DNA from: Lysobacteraceae bacterium PS02065
Lineage (GTDB): Bacteria > Pseudomonadota > Gammaproteobacteria > Xanthomonadales > Rhodanobacteraceae
Direction: 5' to 3'
Length of the DNA stretch: 64,000 nucleotides
Assembly (NCBI GenBank): GCA_029959555.1
Contig: JASCPI010000011.1
Coordinates: 1-64,000 of the forward strand
Made by a program: the position numbers and the translations under genes. Position 1 is the stretch's first letter; each line of letters opens with the position of its first letter. The notes below the pieces were generated by a model, which was given only the letters and a program-made list of their open reading frames with translations, did no database searches and was not told the DNA's origin. Positions 1 to 6,758 of this stretch are shown here, piece by piece.

Positions 1-416
1 GTCCTGCGCCGGTACAGGTACAGGCCCCGGTCGCGGCAGCTGCCGCACCTGCAGCGTCGCCCGCGCCGGCCGCCGCCGTCGCGACGGGCGGCCAGGCCTG
101 CCAGCTGCGCCACGCGAGCGGCGCGGTGTTCACGCTGGATCCGGCGATCGCGCAGTTCATGGTCGGCCGCCCCGATCCCACGGCCGGGATCAACCCCGAG
201 ATCGACCTGAGCGGCATCGACACGACGCGCAGCCTCAGTCGCCGCCATGCGAAACTGGTGCGGGAAGGACGCCTGTATTTCGTGCGCGAGGAAGTCGGCA
301 CGGTGAACGGGACCTACGTGAACGACGTGCGCGTGCGCACGGGCGTCGACGTGCCGATCAAGCCCGGTGACCGGCTGCGGTTCGGCATGGTGGAAGTGGA
401 CTTTGCCGTCGCCTGA
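1..416 (+). CDS. FHA domain protein, C-terminal part (5' end outside window)
   Basis: The frame is open from base 3 of the window, so the gene starts upstream. The visible part begins with an Ala/Pro/Val/Gln-rich linker and continues into a forkhead-associated domain, a phosphothreonine-binding fold. The FHA hallmarks are a GR pair (MVGRPDP), SRRHAKL and VNGTYVND. The family usually docks onto proteins phosphorylated by Ser/Thr kinases. It is followed after 17 bp by a second FHA gene and then a STAS gene on the same strand, so the three probably form an operon. An internal GTG at 126 could be mistaken for the start but cuts into the FHA fold. The missing N-terminus could carry a kinase or a zinc-ribbon; this cannot be seen. 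Confidence 0.8.
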   Translation, partial: PAPVQVQAPVAAAAAPAASPAPAAAVATGGQACQLRHASGAVFTLDPAIAQFMVGRPDPTAGINPEIDLSGIDTTRSLSRRHAKLVREGRLYFVREEVGTVNGTYVNDVRVRTGVDVPIKPGDRLRFGMVEVDFAVA

Positions 417-433
417 CGGCCTGGAGAGCGGTC

Positions 434-1528
434 ATGGTCAAGAGTGGAGAGGACATCGACGCGTTGGCGGCGGTCGACCTGGGCGTCATCGACGCGCTGA
501 AGACGCTCAAGCAGGATGCCGACGTGCTGCGCGAGCGCCTGTCGGGTCTCGATGCGGTCAAGGCCGATTTCGAGCCTGCCGTGTACGAACGCGTCAGCAA
601 CGACTACCGCGCGCGTCTCGCCGATCTCGATGCGAAGGCCGAGCCGCTGCGCCGCCAGGCGCGCGAGACCTATGCGCAGTTGCGCGGCCTGCTCGCGCAG
701 ATCGCCTCTGCACACGAGGCGGTCAAGCTCGACCGCCAGGAGATCGAGCTGCGCCATCGCCTCGGCGAGTACGACGACAGCCAGTACGGCGAGCGCGTGC
801 GCGCGATCGAGGAAGCGCTCCGCGAGCGCACCGCCGCGCACGAGCGTGGCGAAGCGCTGCGTGCGCGTTTCCTCGAGGTGTTCGCGAGCGAGGACGAACT
901 GCTCAAGCCGGTTGCGCCGCGCGCCTCCGCACCTGCGGCGCCTCCCGCGCCGCCTGCCGTCGCGCCCGATCCGATCGTGACCGCGCCCGGCGTGCCCTTG
1001 CCGCCGCCACCGCCGGGCCCGGCCAGCACGCAGGAAATGCCCGCCGCCGCGGATCCCGTGCCGACGCCCGCGATCGCCAACCTGCCGCCCGCGGCGCAGA
1101 CGCAGATCCTGCAGGTGCTCAAGCTGCCCGAGCCGCCGCGCGTGCCGCCTCCGCCGCCGGCTGCACCGGCACCCGGTGGGGTGCCGACCGCGGCGTCACC
1201 GACGCCGACGTTCGGTCCGAACGCGACGATGTCGCTGCGTACCGCGCGCCTCGTGCCGCAGAACCCCGAAGCCGGCCGCACCGCCGTGCCGCTGCCGCCG
1301 AAACCCGTCTCGCTCGGTGCCGATGGCGCCAGCGACATCCGCATCGGCGGTCCCGGCGTCGAGCCGCGCCACGCGCAGATCACGGTCGATTCGAAGGGCT
1401 ACACGATCGCCGACCTCGGCAGCAAGTCGGGCACGCGCGTCAACGCCGAGATCGTGCAGGAGCGCCTGCTCAAGCACGAGGACGTGATCCAGATCGGCAT
1501 GGCGCGCTTCGTGTTCCGGGAAGGCTGA
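434..1528 (+). CDS. Coiled-coil protein with C-terminal FHA domain
   Basis: This 364-residue protein has three parts: a charged, helical, probably coiled-coil N-terminus (about residues 1-165), a long Pro/Ala linker (about 165-275) and a C-terminal FHA domain (about 285-364). The FHA domain is recognised from RHAQI, DLGSKSGTRVN and a final beta strand. FHA domains bind phosphothreonine peptides, and the coiled coil suggests a scaffold or dimer. The first FHA loop has IRIGGPG where a GR pair would normally stand, so phosphopeptide affinity may be altered. No membrane segment or signal peptide is seen. It lies 17 bp after one FHA gene and 1 bp before a STAS gene, consistent with one signalling operon. 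Confidence 0.8.
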   Translation: MVKSGEDIDALAAVDLGVIDALKTLKQDADVLRERLSGLDAVKADFEPAVYERVSNDYRARLADLDAKAEPLRRQARETYAQLRGLLAQIASAHEAVKLDRQEIELRHRLGEYDDSQYGERVRAIEEALRERTAAHERGEALRARFLEVFASEDELLKPVAPRASAPAAPPAPPAVAPDPIVTAPGVPLPPPPPGPASTQEMPAAADPVPTPAIANLPPAAQTQILQVLKLPEPPRVPPPPPAAPAPGGVPTAASPTPTFGPNATMSLRTARLVPQNPEAGRTAVPLPPKPVSLGADGASDIRIGGPGVEPRHAQITVDSKGYTIADLGSKSGTRVNAEIVQERLLKHEDVIQIGMARFVFREG

Positions 1529-1529
1529 C

Positions 1530-2099
1530 GTGTCGCTCGACATCCGCGACGAGGCCGTCGACGGCGTGCGCGTGATCGCGCTCGCCGGTCGCCTCGACAC
1601 CGAGACCGCCGCGGATCTCGAGCTCGCCGCGCAGGACTTCGTGGATGCGGGCGATCGCCGCTTCGTGATCGACCTCGCCGGTGTCGGCTACGTGAGCAGC
1701 GCGGGCCTGCGCGTGCTGCTCAAGCTCGCGAAGTCGCTCGAGGGCGGCGGCGCGCTCGCGCTGTCCGGCCTCAATGCGAGCGTGCGCCAGGTGTTCGACG
1801 TCGCCGGCTTCACGCCGCTGTTCACGATCGCGATCGATCGCGGTGCGGCGTTGACGCGCGTCGCGGGCGCGTCGTCGCGTCCGGCTCCCGCGCCCGTGAA
1901 GCCTCCGCCGGCCCCGGTGGCGCCTGCCCCGCGTCCCGTTCCTGCGCCGTCACCCGTTGCATCCGCACCGCAGCCGGCGCCCACGCTCGCCGACACGGCC
2001 TCACGCCTGCTCGATGCGAAGCCCGCGGACGGAAAGAAGGCCGACCCCGCGCTCGTCGACAAGGCCGGCCAGCTGCTCGGCGCGGGCCGCAAGTCCTGA
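1530..2099 (+). CDS. STAS domain protein (anti-sigma factor antagonist type)
   Basis: The start is a GTG one base after the stop of the upstream FHA gene. Residues 1-105 form a STAS domain like SpoIIAA/RsbV, with the motif VSSAGLRVLLK containing the serine that is normally the phosphorylation site. In the family, the unphosphorylated protein sequesters an RsbW-type kinase and so frees its target; a PP2C phosphatase resets it. A Pro/Ala-rich linker follows (about 110-150) and then a short helical tail, which is longer than the usual 110-residue stand-alone STAS protein. A PP2C phosphatase gene lies convergently just downstream, and a lone RsbW-like ATPase gene lies at 21851, so a partner switch is plausible. 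Confidence 0.82.
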   Translation: MSLDIRDEAVDGVRVIALAGRLDTETAADLELAAQDFVDAGDRRFVIDLAGVGYVSSAGLRVLLKLAKSLEGGGALALSGLNASVRQVFDVAGFTPLFTIAIDRGAALTRVAGASSRPAPAPVKPPPAPVAPAPRPVPAPSPVASAPQPAPTLADTASRLLDAKPADGKKADPALVDKAGQLLGAGRKS

Positions 2100-2179
2100 C
2101 GTCTCCATGATCGTGGGGCATGGCGCCGCGCGGTGATCTCGAACGTTCGTCACGCGTCGTGCGTGCGCGTGGCGATCGA

Positions 2180-3685
2180 CTAGGTCGAAACGCGCTCGAC
2201 CACGAACAGCGTGAGGTCGTCGGCCGCCGTCGCGCCGCCGACGAAGCCGGCGAGTGCCGTATCGAGTGCGTCGAGCATCGCCGCCGCGCCGACGGTCGGT
2301 GAGATCGTCGCGATCGCGCGCTCGAGGCCGAATCGGTCACCTTGCGGGTTTGCGGCCTCGTCGAGCCCGTCGGTATAGAGCAGCCACGCGCTGCCGGGTT
2401 CGAGCGTCGCCGTGAGCACCGGGAACGTCGTGCGCGCGCTCGCGCCGAGCGGCGCACCGGCCTCGACCGGCACGCTCGAAACGAGGCCGTCGCGTCGGCG
2501 ATGCAGCGGTGCGGGATGCCCCGCATTCGCGATCTCGAGGTGTCCGTCGGCTGCCGACAGCGCGAGCACCTGCGCGGTCACGAACATGCCCGGTTCGAGT
2601 TCCTCGCCGAGCAGCGTGTTGAGCGAGACGAGCAGGTCGGCCGGGCCGGGCGATTGCGCGCCGAGCAGGCGCACGGCCATGCCGAGGCGTGCCATCACGA
2701 GCGCCGCCGAGACGGCCTTGCCGGCCACGTCGGCGATGAGCACTCCGAGGCGGTCATCGGCGAAGCGGAACACGTCGAGATGGTCGCCACCGACCACGCG
2801 CGCCGGCACGTAGCGCTCGGCGAAAGCGTAGCCGTCGAGTGCGGGAAGGTTGGCCGGGAGGAAATGCTGTTGTACGCGTCGCGCAAGCTGCAGGTCGCGT
2901 TCGGCGACGCGACGTTCGGGATGCGCATCGCGATGCGCGCCGAGCAGGCTCGCCAGCGAGGTCGCGAGCGCCTTGGCGATCGCGTCGTCGCCGGTCGTGA
3001 AGGCATCGGATGGTGTGGCTTGCACGACCAGCGTGCCGAGCGTTTCGCCGGCGAGCACGATCGGTGCGGCGAGAACGTGGCCGCGTGCGCCCGGGGTGTC
3101 GGTCAGGGCCGCGACCGGCCCCGCGAAGCCGTGCACGTGGCGCAGGCTTGCCGTGGCGCAGGTCATGTCGGCCGTGTCGGCGTCACCATGGCTCGCGAAT
3201 GCGGCAAGTCCGCGTGGACCGGCATGCGTGTAGACGATCGCGGCCGTGACGCCGTCGAACGTCGCCGCCGCCAGTGCGAGCGCCTCGGCGGCGAGTGACG
3301 CGGGATCGTCCCGCCGCGCCGCGAGGCCCGCCACGCGCGCGAGCAGGTCCATGCGCGCGATGAGGCGCGGGAACGGCAGGCCGGCGGCCTGCTCCGCAGG
3401 TGCGATGTCGAAGCGCACGCGCACGTCGCCGAAGGCGAGCTCGCAACCTTCGGTGAGCGTGTGCGGCGAGGTGACGGCGGCGTCGTCGCAGAGCGTGCCG
3501 TTCGCGCTGCCGAGGTCGTTGACTTGCCAGCCGTCGCCGGCGGGGCGCAGCTCCGCGTGGCGTCGCGATACGGACGTGTCGTCGAGGCGGATGTCGGCCA
3601 GCGTGCCGCGACCGACGACGACGGCGCCGCTGAAGCTGAAGCGCTGCCCCGTCAGGGCGCCGCGGAGGAGGGTCAGGCTGGGCAT
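2180..3685 (-). CDS. FHA-GAF-PP2C (SpoIIE-type) serine phosphatase
   Basis: The frame is open to 3886, but the protein fold begins at MPSLTLLRG, so the start is set at 3685 (501 residues). In order it carries an FHA domain (about 1-95, with VGRG, SVSRRHAEL and NDLGSANGT), a GAF-like sensor domain (about 120-270) and a SpoIIE-type PP2C domain (about 290-500). The phosphatase shows VGGDHLDVF, IADVAGKAVSAAL and YTDGLDEAAN, the Mg/Mn-binding aspartates of the family. Such enzymes dephosphorylate STAS antagonists such as the product of the convergent neighbour at 1530. The FHA domain suggests recruitment by a Ser/Thr kinase. Confidence 0.87.
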   Translation of the reverse strand: MPSLTLLRGALTGQRFSFSGAVVVGRGTLADIRLDDTSVSRRHAELRPAGDGWQVNDLGSANGTLCDDAAVTSPHTLTEGCELAFGDVRVRFDIAPAEQAAGLPFPRLIARMDLLARVAGLAARRDDPASLAAEALALAAATFDGVTAAIVYTHAGPRGLAAFASHGDADTADMTCATASLRHVHGFAGPVAALTDTPGARGHVLAAPIVLAGETLGTLVVQATPSDAFTTGDDAIAKALATSLASLLGAHRDAHPERRVAERDLQLARRVQQHFLPANLPALDGYAFAERYVPARVVGGDHLDVFRFADDRLGVLIADVAGKAVSAALVMARLGMAVRLLGAQSPGPADLLVSLNTLLGEELEPGMFVTAQVLALSAADGHLEIANAGHPAPLHRRRDGLVSSVPVEAGAPLGASARTTFPVLTATLEPGSAWLLYTDGLDEAANPQGDRFGLERAIATISPTVGAAAMLDALDTALAGFVGGATAADDLTLFVVERVST

Positions 3686-3778
3686 GGCGGCACGCAGTGT
3701 CGCATGCGTCCGCGGCGCGCGTGCACGTGCATGCCGCATGCCGCATGCAATGCGTGCGCGCACGTAAACGACACGCAT

Positions 3779-3839
3779 AAAAAAACCGGACGGCGGACCG
3801 TCCGGTTCGAAGCCGGACGGCGGACCGTCCGGTTCGAAG
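3779..3839 (-). terminator. Rho-independent terminator with duplicated hairpin, after phasin gene
   Basis: Two perfect 27-bp tandem copies (3786-3812 and 3813-3839) each hold an 8-bp perfect stem with a 4-base loop (ccggacgg/ccgtccgg). On the minus strand the second hairpin is followed directly by seven T residues (3785-3779). This is a classic intrinsic terminator for the phasin gene whose stop is at 3898, with the stem unit duplicated. Confidence 0.85.
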
Positions 3840-3897
3840 AGCGCTGCAGCCGTATCGAAGGGGAGGGCAGCTGCAGAACTATCCACGCAAGGTGGAA

Positions 3898-4290
3898 TTA
3901 CTTGCCGGTGGCAGCCTTCTTGACGGCGCCGACCTGCTTGGCCACGGTGTCGTTCGTCGCCTCGAGCGAGCCCTTGATGAGCGCGCCGATGGCTTCGTTG
4001 GTCTTGAGCGTGACGCCGAAGACTTCCTGGCCCGTGACGTAGTACTTCTCGGCCGATTCCTTGGCGAGCTGCACGCCCTTCGGCCAGATCGCCTTGGCGG
4101 TCTCGAAGTCACGAGCCTCGCTCGCCGCCGACCAGAACTCGGCCGTCGCGTTGACGCGGTTCTCGAACGTCTTGATCTGCAGGTCGGCGATGCGCTCGAA
4201 GCTCTCGAGCGTCAGGCTCTGCGCCTTGGCGGCGGTCTCGGCGAAGCTCTTGCCGAGGGCGAGAAGCTGCGAATTGAACTGTTCGTACAT
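3898..4290 (-). CDS. Phasin family protein
   Basis: The start is set at the ATG of MYEQFNSQL, with a GGGAG ribosome-binding sequence about 10 bases upstream, giving 130 residues; a longer frame upstream lacks coding character. The protein is all-helical and amphipathic, with the phasin_2 pattern (LTLESFERIADLQ, AKAIWPKG, then helices and a Lys/Ala tail KKAATGK). Phasins coat polyhydroxyalkanoate granules, although many gammaproteobacterial phasin-like proteins occur without obvious granule genes. No PHA synthase or depolymerase gene is in this window. It is monocistronic, with its own promoter and a duplicated terminator. Confidence 0.85.
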   Translation of the reverse strand: MYEQFNSQLLALGKSFAETAAKAQSLTLESFERIADLQIKTFENRVNATAEFWSAASEARDFETAKAIWPKGVQLAKESAEKYYVTGQEVFGVTLKTNEAIGALIKGSLEATNDTVAKQVGAVKKAATGK

Positions 4291-4324
4291 GATGGTGGAC
4301 TCCCTCACAGAGTGGTGTAGGGGG

Positions 4325-4352
4325 AGTCTAGCAGCACTTTTGTGCGTTGCAA
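4325..4352 (-). promoter_or_regulatory. Probable sigma70 promoter of phasin gene
   Basis: On the minus strand TTGCAA (4352-4347), a 16-base spacer and TAGACT (4330-4325) lie about 35 bases upstream of the phasin ATG. The -35 region sits within an inverted TTGTTGCAAC sequence that could be a regulator site. This is sequence-pattern evidence only. Confidence 0.5.
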
Positions 4353-4458
4353 CAAGATCGATGCGAAAAAGTGTGCGGATGTTCACGAATCGCTTCGTAA
4401 CGCATTCATAATGAAAACGTTTTCTTGAGGTTCGGGGCCTTGTGCGGCGCCACGAAAC

Positions 4459-4824
4459 CTAGGCGCGATGCGGCCCGGTATAGCGGCAGCCCGACGTGCA
4501 GGTCTCGTGCACGACCACCTCGGAAAGCTGCGGCAGCGAAGGCGCGAGTGCGGCCCAGATCCAGATCGCGAGGTTCTCGCTGGTCGGGTTCTCGAGTCCG
4601 GCGATGTCGTTGAGGTAGTGGTGGTCGAGCTGCTCGTACACCGGCGCGAACGCCTTGCTCACGTCGCCGAAGTCGGCGACCCAGCCCATGACCGGATCGA
4701 CGTCGCCCGAAAGGTGGATCTCGATGCGGAACGAATGCCCGTGCAGTCGCGAGCACTTGTGCCCGGCGGGAACATTCGGAAGGCGGTGCGCGGCCTCGAT
4801 GCGGAAGGCCTTGAAGATCTGCAT
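4459..4824 (-). CDS. queD: 6-carboxytetrahydropterin synthase QueD family
   Basis: This 121-residue protein matches the 6-pyruvoyl-tetrahydropterin synthase/QueD family. The zinc-binding histidines and catalytic cysteine appear in EAAHRLP and [11 protein letters not shown], and further family motifs are [15 protein letters not shown] and NPTSENLA, with a late HETCTSG containing the conserved Glu. QueD converts dihydroneopterin triphosphate to 6-carboxytetrahydropterin, the first committed step to queuosine/7-deazaguanine after GTP cyclohydrolase. No other que gene is nearby. The length is normal for bacterial QueD. The gene lies next to tRNA-Met on the same strand. Confidence 0.92.
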   Translation of the reverse strand: MQIFKAFRIEAAHRLPNVPAGHKCSRLHGHSFRIEIHLSGDVDPVMGWVADFGDVSKAFAPVYEQLDHHYLNDIAGLENPTSENLAIWIWAALAPSLPQLSEVVVHETCTSGCRYTGPHRA

Positions 4825-4854
4825 GGGCGCGGCCGCAGGGCGCGAAGTACGCGA

Positions 4855-4931
4855 TGGTGGCTATGGGTGGACTCGAACCACCGACCCCAGCATTATGAGT
4901 GCTGTGCTCTAACCGGCTGAGCTACATAGCC
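4855..4931 (-). tRNA. tRNA-Met(CAT), elongator type
   Basis: The minus strand folds as a full cloverleaf: acceptor GGCTATG/CATAGCC, D arm GCTC...GAGC, anticodon stem CAGCA/TGCTG with loop CTCATAA (anticodon CAT), T arm GGTGG-TTCGAGT-CCACC, discriminator A and an encoded CCA (4857-4855). The overall sequence resembles E. coli elongator tRNA-Met (GGCTACGTAGCTC start) rather than the initiator, which lacks the first base pair. A lysidine-modified tRNA-Ile is less likely. Confidence 0.93.
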
Positions 4932-4943
4932 ATGGGGGCGCGC

Positions 4944-4972
4944 ATTGTAGCGGCCCGATCGGCGCCGGTAAA
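4944..4972 (-). promoter_or_regulatory. Promoter of tRNA-Met
   Basis: On the minus strand TTTACC (4972-4967), 17 bases and TACAAT (4949-4944) end 12 bases before the mature 5' end of the tRNA. The spacing and the close match to the -10 consensus support a sigma70 promoter. Confidence 0.65.
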
Positions 4973-5170
4973 TGCCTGCGCGTCGCGCGCTTCGCCGCGG
5001 CGGATCGCCGCCGTCTCTTCCACTGTGGACGCCCTCGCATCGCCTTGCCGCGATCCGCGGCGCTGTGGAAGAATCGCCTGCAAACAACGGGATGCGTGCC
5101 TGATCGCACGCCGGGTGCCATGTTCACGGCAGTCGGCGGGCCGCGGCGGCATCCCACCAGGAGCTCGCGC

Positions 5171-5710
5171 GTGATCGACCCCGATGGCTACCGTCCGAAT
5201 GTCGGCATCGTCCTGTTGAAGGACGACGGCCGCGTGTTCTGGGCGCGCCGGGTGTCGCGCGACGGCTGGCAGTTCCCGCAGGGCGGCATGCGCAGCGACG
5301 AGACGCCGGTCGAGGCGATGTACCGCGAGCTGCAGGAAGAAACCGGCCTCCTGCCCGAGCACGTCGAGCTGCTCGGCGCGACACCGGGCTGGCTGCGCTA
5401 CCGGCTGCCGAACCGCTTCGTGAGGCGCGGCGACCGTCCGACCTGCGTCGGCCAGAAACAGGTGTGGTTCCTGTTGCGCCTGGTCGGCGAGGAGCACCAC
5501 GTGAACCTCGGCGCCAACGAGAAGCCCGAGTTCGACAGCTGGCGCTGGGTCGATTTCTGGTACCCGAGCGTGCACGTGGTCGCCTTCAAGCGGCGCGTCT
5601 ACCAGCAGGCGCTGCGTCACCTGTCCCCCGCCGCCGAAGCCGCGTGCAACGTGCGTTTCGTGGTGCCCGTGCTCGACGACGACGCGTCGCTGGCCACCGC
5701 CACGCGCTGA
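5171..5710 (+). CDS. rppH: RNA pyrophosphohydrolase (Nudix)
   Basis: The start is set at GTG 5171, preceded by AGGAG at 5159-5163, so the protein begins [14 protein letters not shown], as RppH homologues do; the open frame upstream to 5045 is not conserved in the family. The Nudix box is [20 protein letters not shown] plus TGL, with the catalytic glutamates in place. RppH removes pyrophosphate from the 5' triphosphate of mRNA and so starts RNase E-dependent decay. Motifs WQFPQGG and QKQVWFLL are typical. At 179 residues the length is normal. It stands alone between tRNA-Met and bfd. Confidence 0.93.
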   Translation: MIDPDGYRPNVGIVLLKDDGRVFWARRVSRDGWQFPQGGMRSDETPVEAMYRELQEETGLLPEHVELLGATPGWLRYRLPNRFVRRGDRPTCVGQKQVWFLLRLVGEEHHVNLGANEKPEFDSWRWVDFWYPSVHVVAFKRRVYQQALRHLSPAAEAACNVRFVVPVLDDDASLATATR

Positions 5711-5718
5711 CCGCGCGG

Positions 5719-5747
5719 TTGACAATCATTCGTATTTGCATTGGAAT
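5719..5747 (+). promoter_or_regulatory. bfd promoter with overlapping Fur-box-like sequence
   Basis: TTGACA (5719-5724), a 17-base spacer and TGGAAT (5742-5747) form a sigma70-like promoter. The spacer holds an AT-rich stretch (about 5724-5742, aatcattcgtatttgcatt) that resembles Fur boxes of proteobacteria built from NATNAT units. The gene downstream, bfd, is a classical Fur target, so iron repression is the expected control. Confidence 0.55.
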
Positions 5748-5774
5748 GCCGGAGGCCCCCACCCGGTAGCTCCG

Positions 5775-5981
5775 ATGTACGTCTGCATCTGCAACGCCGT
5801 CACCGACCATGCGATCCGCGAAGCCGCGGCGCTCGGCGTGTCGACGCTGGACGAGCTGACGATGCGCACGGGCTGCGCGGGCAGCTGCGGCAGCTGTGCC
5901 GACCTCGCCCTCGAGATCCTCTCCGAATCCGCGCCCCGCAAGGTGCGTGCATTCCCGCTCGAGCTCGCCGTCGCCGCCTGA
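5775..5981 (+). CDS. bfd: Bacterioferritin-associated ferredoxin
   Basis: This is a 68-residue protein starting MYVCICNAVTDHAI. The four [2Fe-2S] cysteines are visible as CIC near the N-terminus and CAGSC/CGSC around residues 34-40, the BFD-like fold. Bfd docks on bacterioferritin and passes electrons to its haem to release stored iron. A bacterioferritin-like gene follows at 6178 on the same strand, 196 bp on. The upstream in-frame ATG at 5736 falls inside the promoter region, so the later start was chosen. Regulation by iron through Fur is likely from the overlapping box. Confidence 0.92.
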   Translation: MYVCICNAVTDHAIREAAALGVSTLDELTMRTGCAGSCGSCADLALEILSESAPRKVRAFPLELAVAA

Positions 5982-6177
5982 CCGGCGTCCATCGCGCGCC
6001 GTGGCGCGTGCGATTCGCGATGTCTCGTCGAATCGTTGATCTCCCTGCTGGTACCTGTCTGTCGTGCACGCCCTAATGCGTGCGATTCGCGTTACTTCAT
6101 GTGTTTTCCGCGATCGCTATAGTCCGCGGCGTTGCCGCTCGCGCGGCCGTCACGTCAACCGCAGCGGAGCACGCGTC

Positions 6178-6648
6178 ATGAAGGGCGATCCCAAGGTCAT
6201 CGAGCATCTCAACCGGGCGCTCTGCAACGCGCTGACCCTGATCAACCAGACCTTCCTGCATTACAGGATGTTCAAGCACTGGGGCTTCAAGGAACTCGCC
6301 GAGCACGAGTACAAGGACTCGATCCACGCGATGAAGGATGCCGACAAGCTCATCGAGCGCATCCTGTTCCTCGACGGCCTGCCCAACCTGCAGCAGCTCG
6401 GCAAGCTGCTGATCGGCGAGAAGCCGGTCGAGGCCCTCGAGTGCGACATCCGCCTCGTGCAGGCATGCGTCGCCGACCTCAGGGCCGGCATCGCTCACGC
6501 CGAGGGCGCCGGTGATTTCGTCAGCCGCGAGCTGCTCGAGGACATCCTCGAGGACGAGGAGGAGCACATCGACTGGCTCGAGACCCAGCTGAGCCTCGTC
6601 GCGCAGATCGGCGACGCGAACTACCTGCAGGCCAAGATAGGCGACTGA
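6178..6648 (+). CDS. bfr: Bacterioferritin-like protein with degenerate ferroxidase site
   Basis: The start at MKGDPKVIEHLN gives 156 residues, colinear with E. coli Bfr (for example FKHWGFKEL, RILFLDGLPNLQ, HIDWLETQL). The haem ligand Met52 is kept. By direct alignment, four of the six di-iron ferroxidase ligands are replaced: Glu18 is Ala, Glu51 is Ala, His54 is Asp and Glu94 is Val; Glu127 and His130 remain. The subunit should therefore bind haem but not oxidise iron by itself. In some bacteria two Bfr subunit types co-assemble, one haem-binding and one ferroxidase-active, and this could be the haem type. No partner subunit is in the window. bfd lies just upstream. Confidence 0.88.
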   Translation: MKGDPKVIEHLNRALCNALTLINQTFLHYRMFKHWGFKELAEHEYKDSIHAMKDADKLIERILFLDGLPNLQQLGKLLIGEKPVEALECDIRLVQACVADLRAGIAHAEGAGDFVSRELLEDILEDEEEHIDWLETQLSLVAQIGDANYLQAKIGD

Positions 6649-6758
6649 CGCGTTCGTGCCCGACCTGGGGTAAACCCCAGCTCGGGGCATCCCCGAGTGA
6701 CGAACCCGTGACACGGGCGGACGATGACCCTCCGCCGTGTCCTGCGCAGAGGTTCGTC

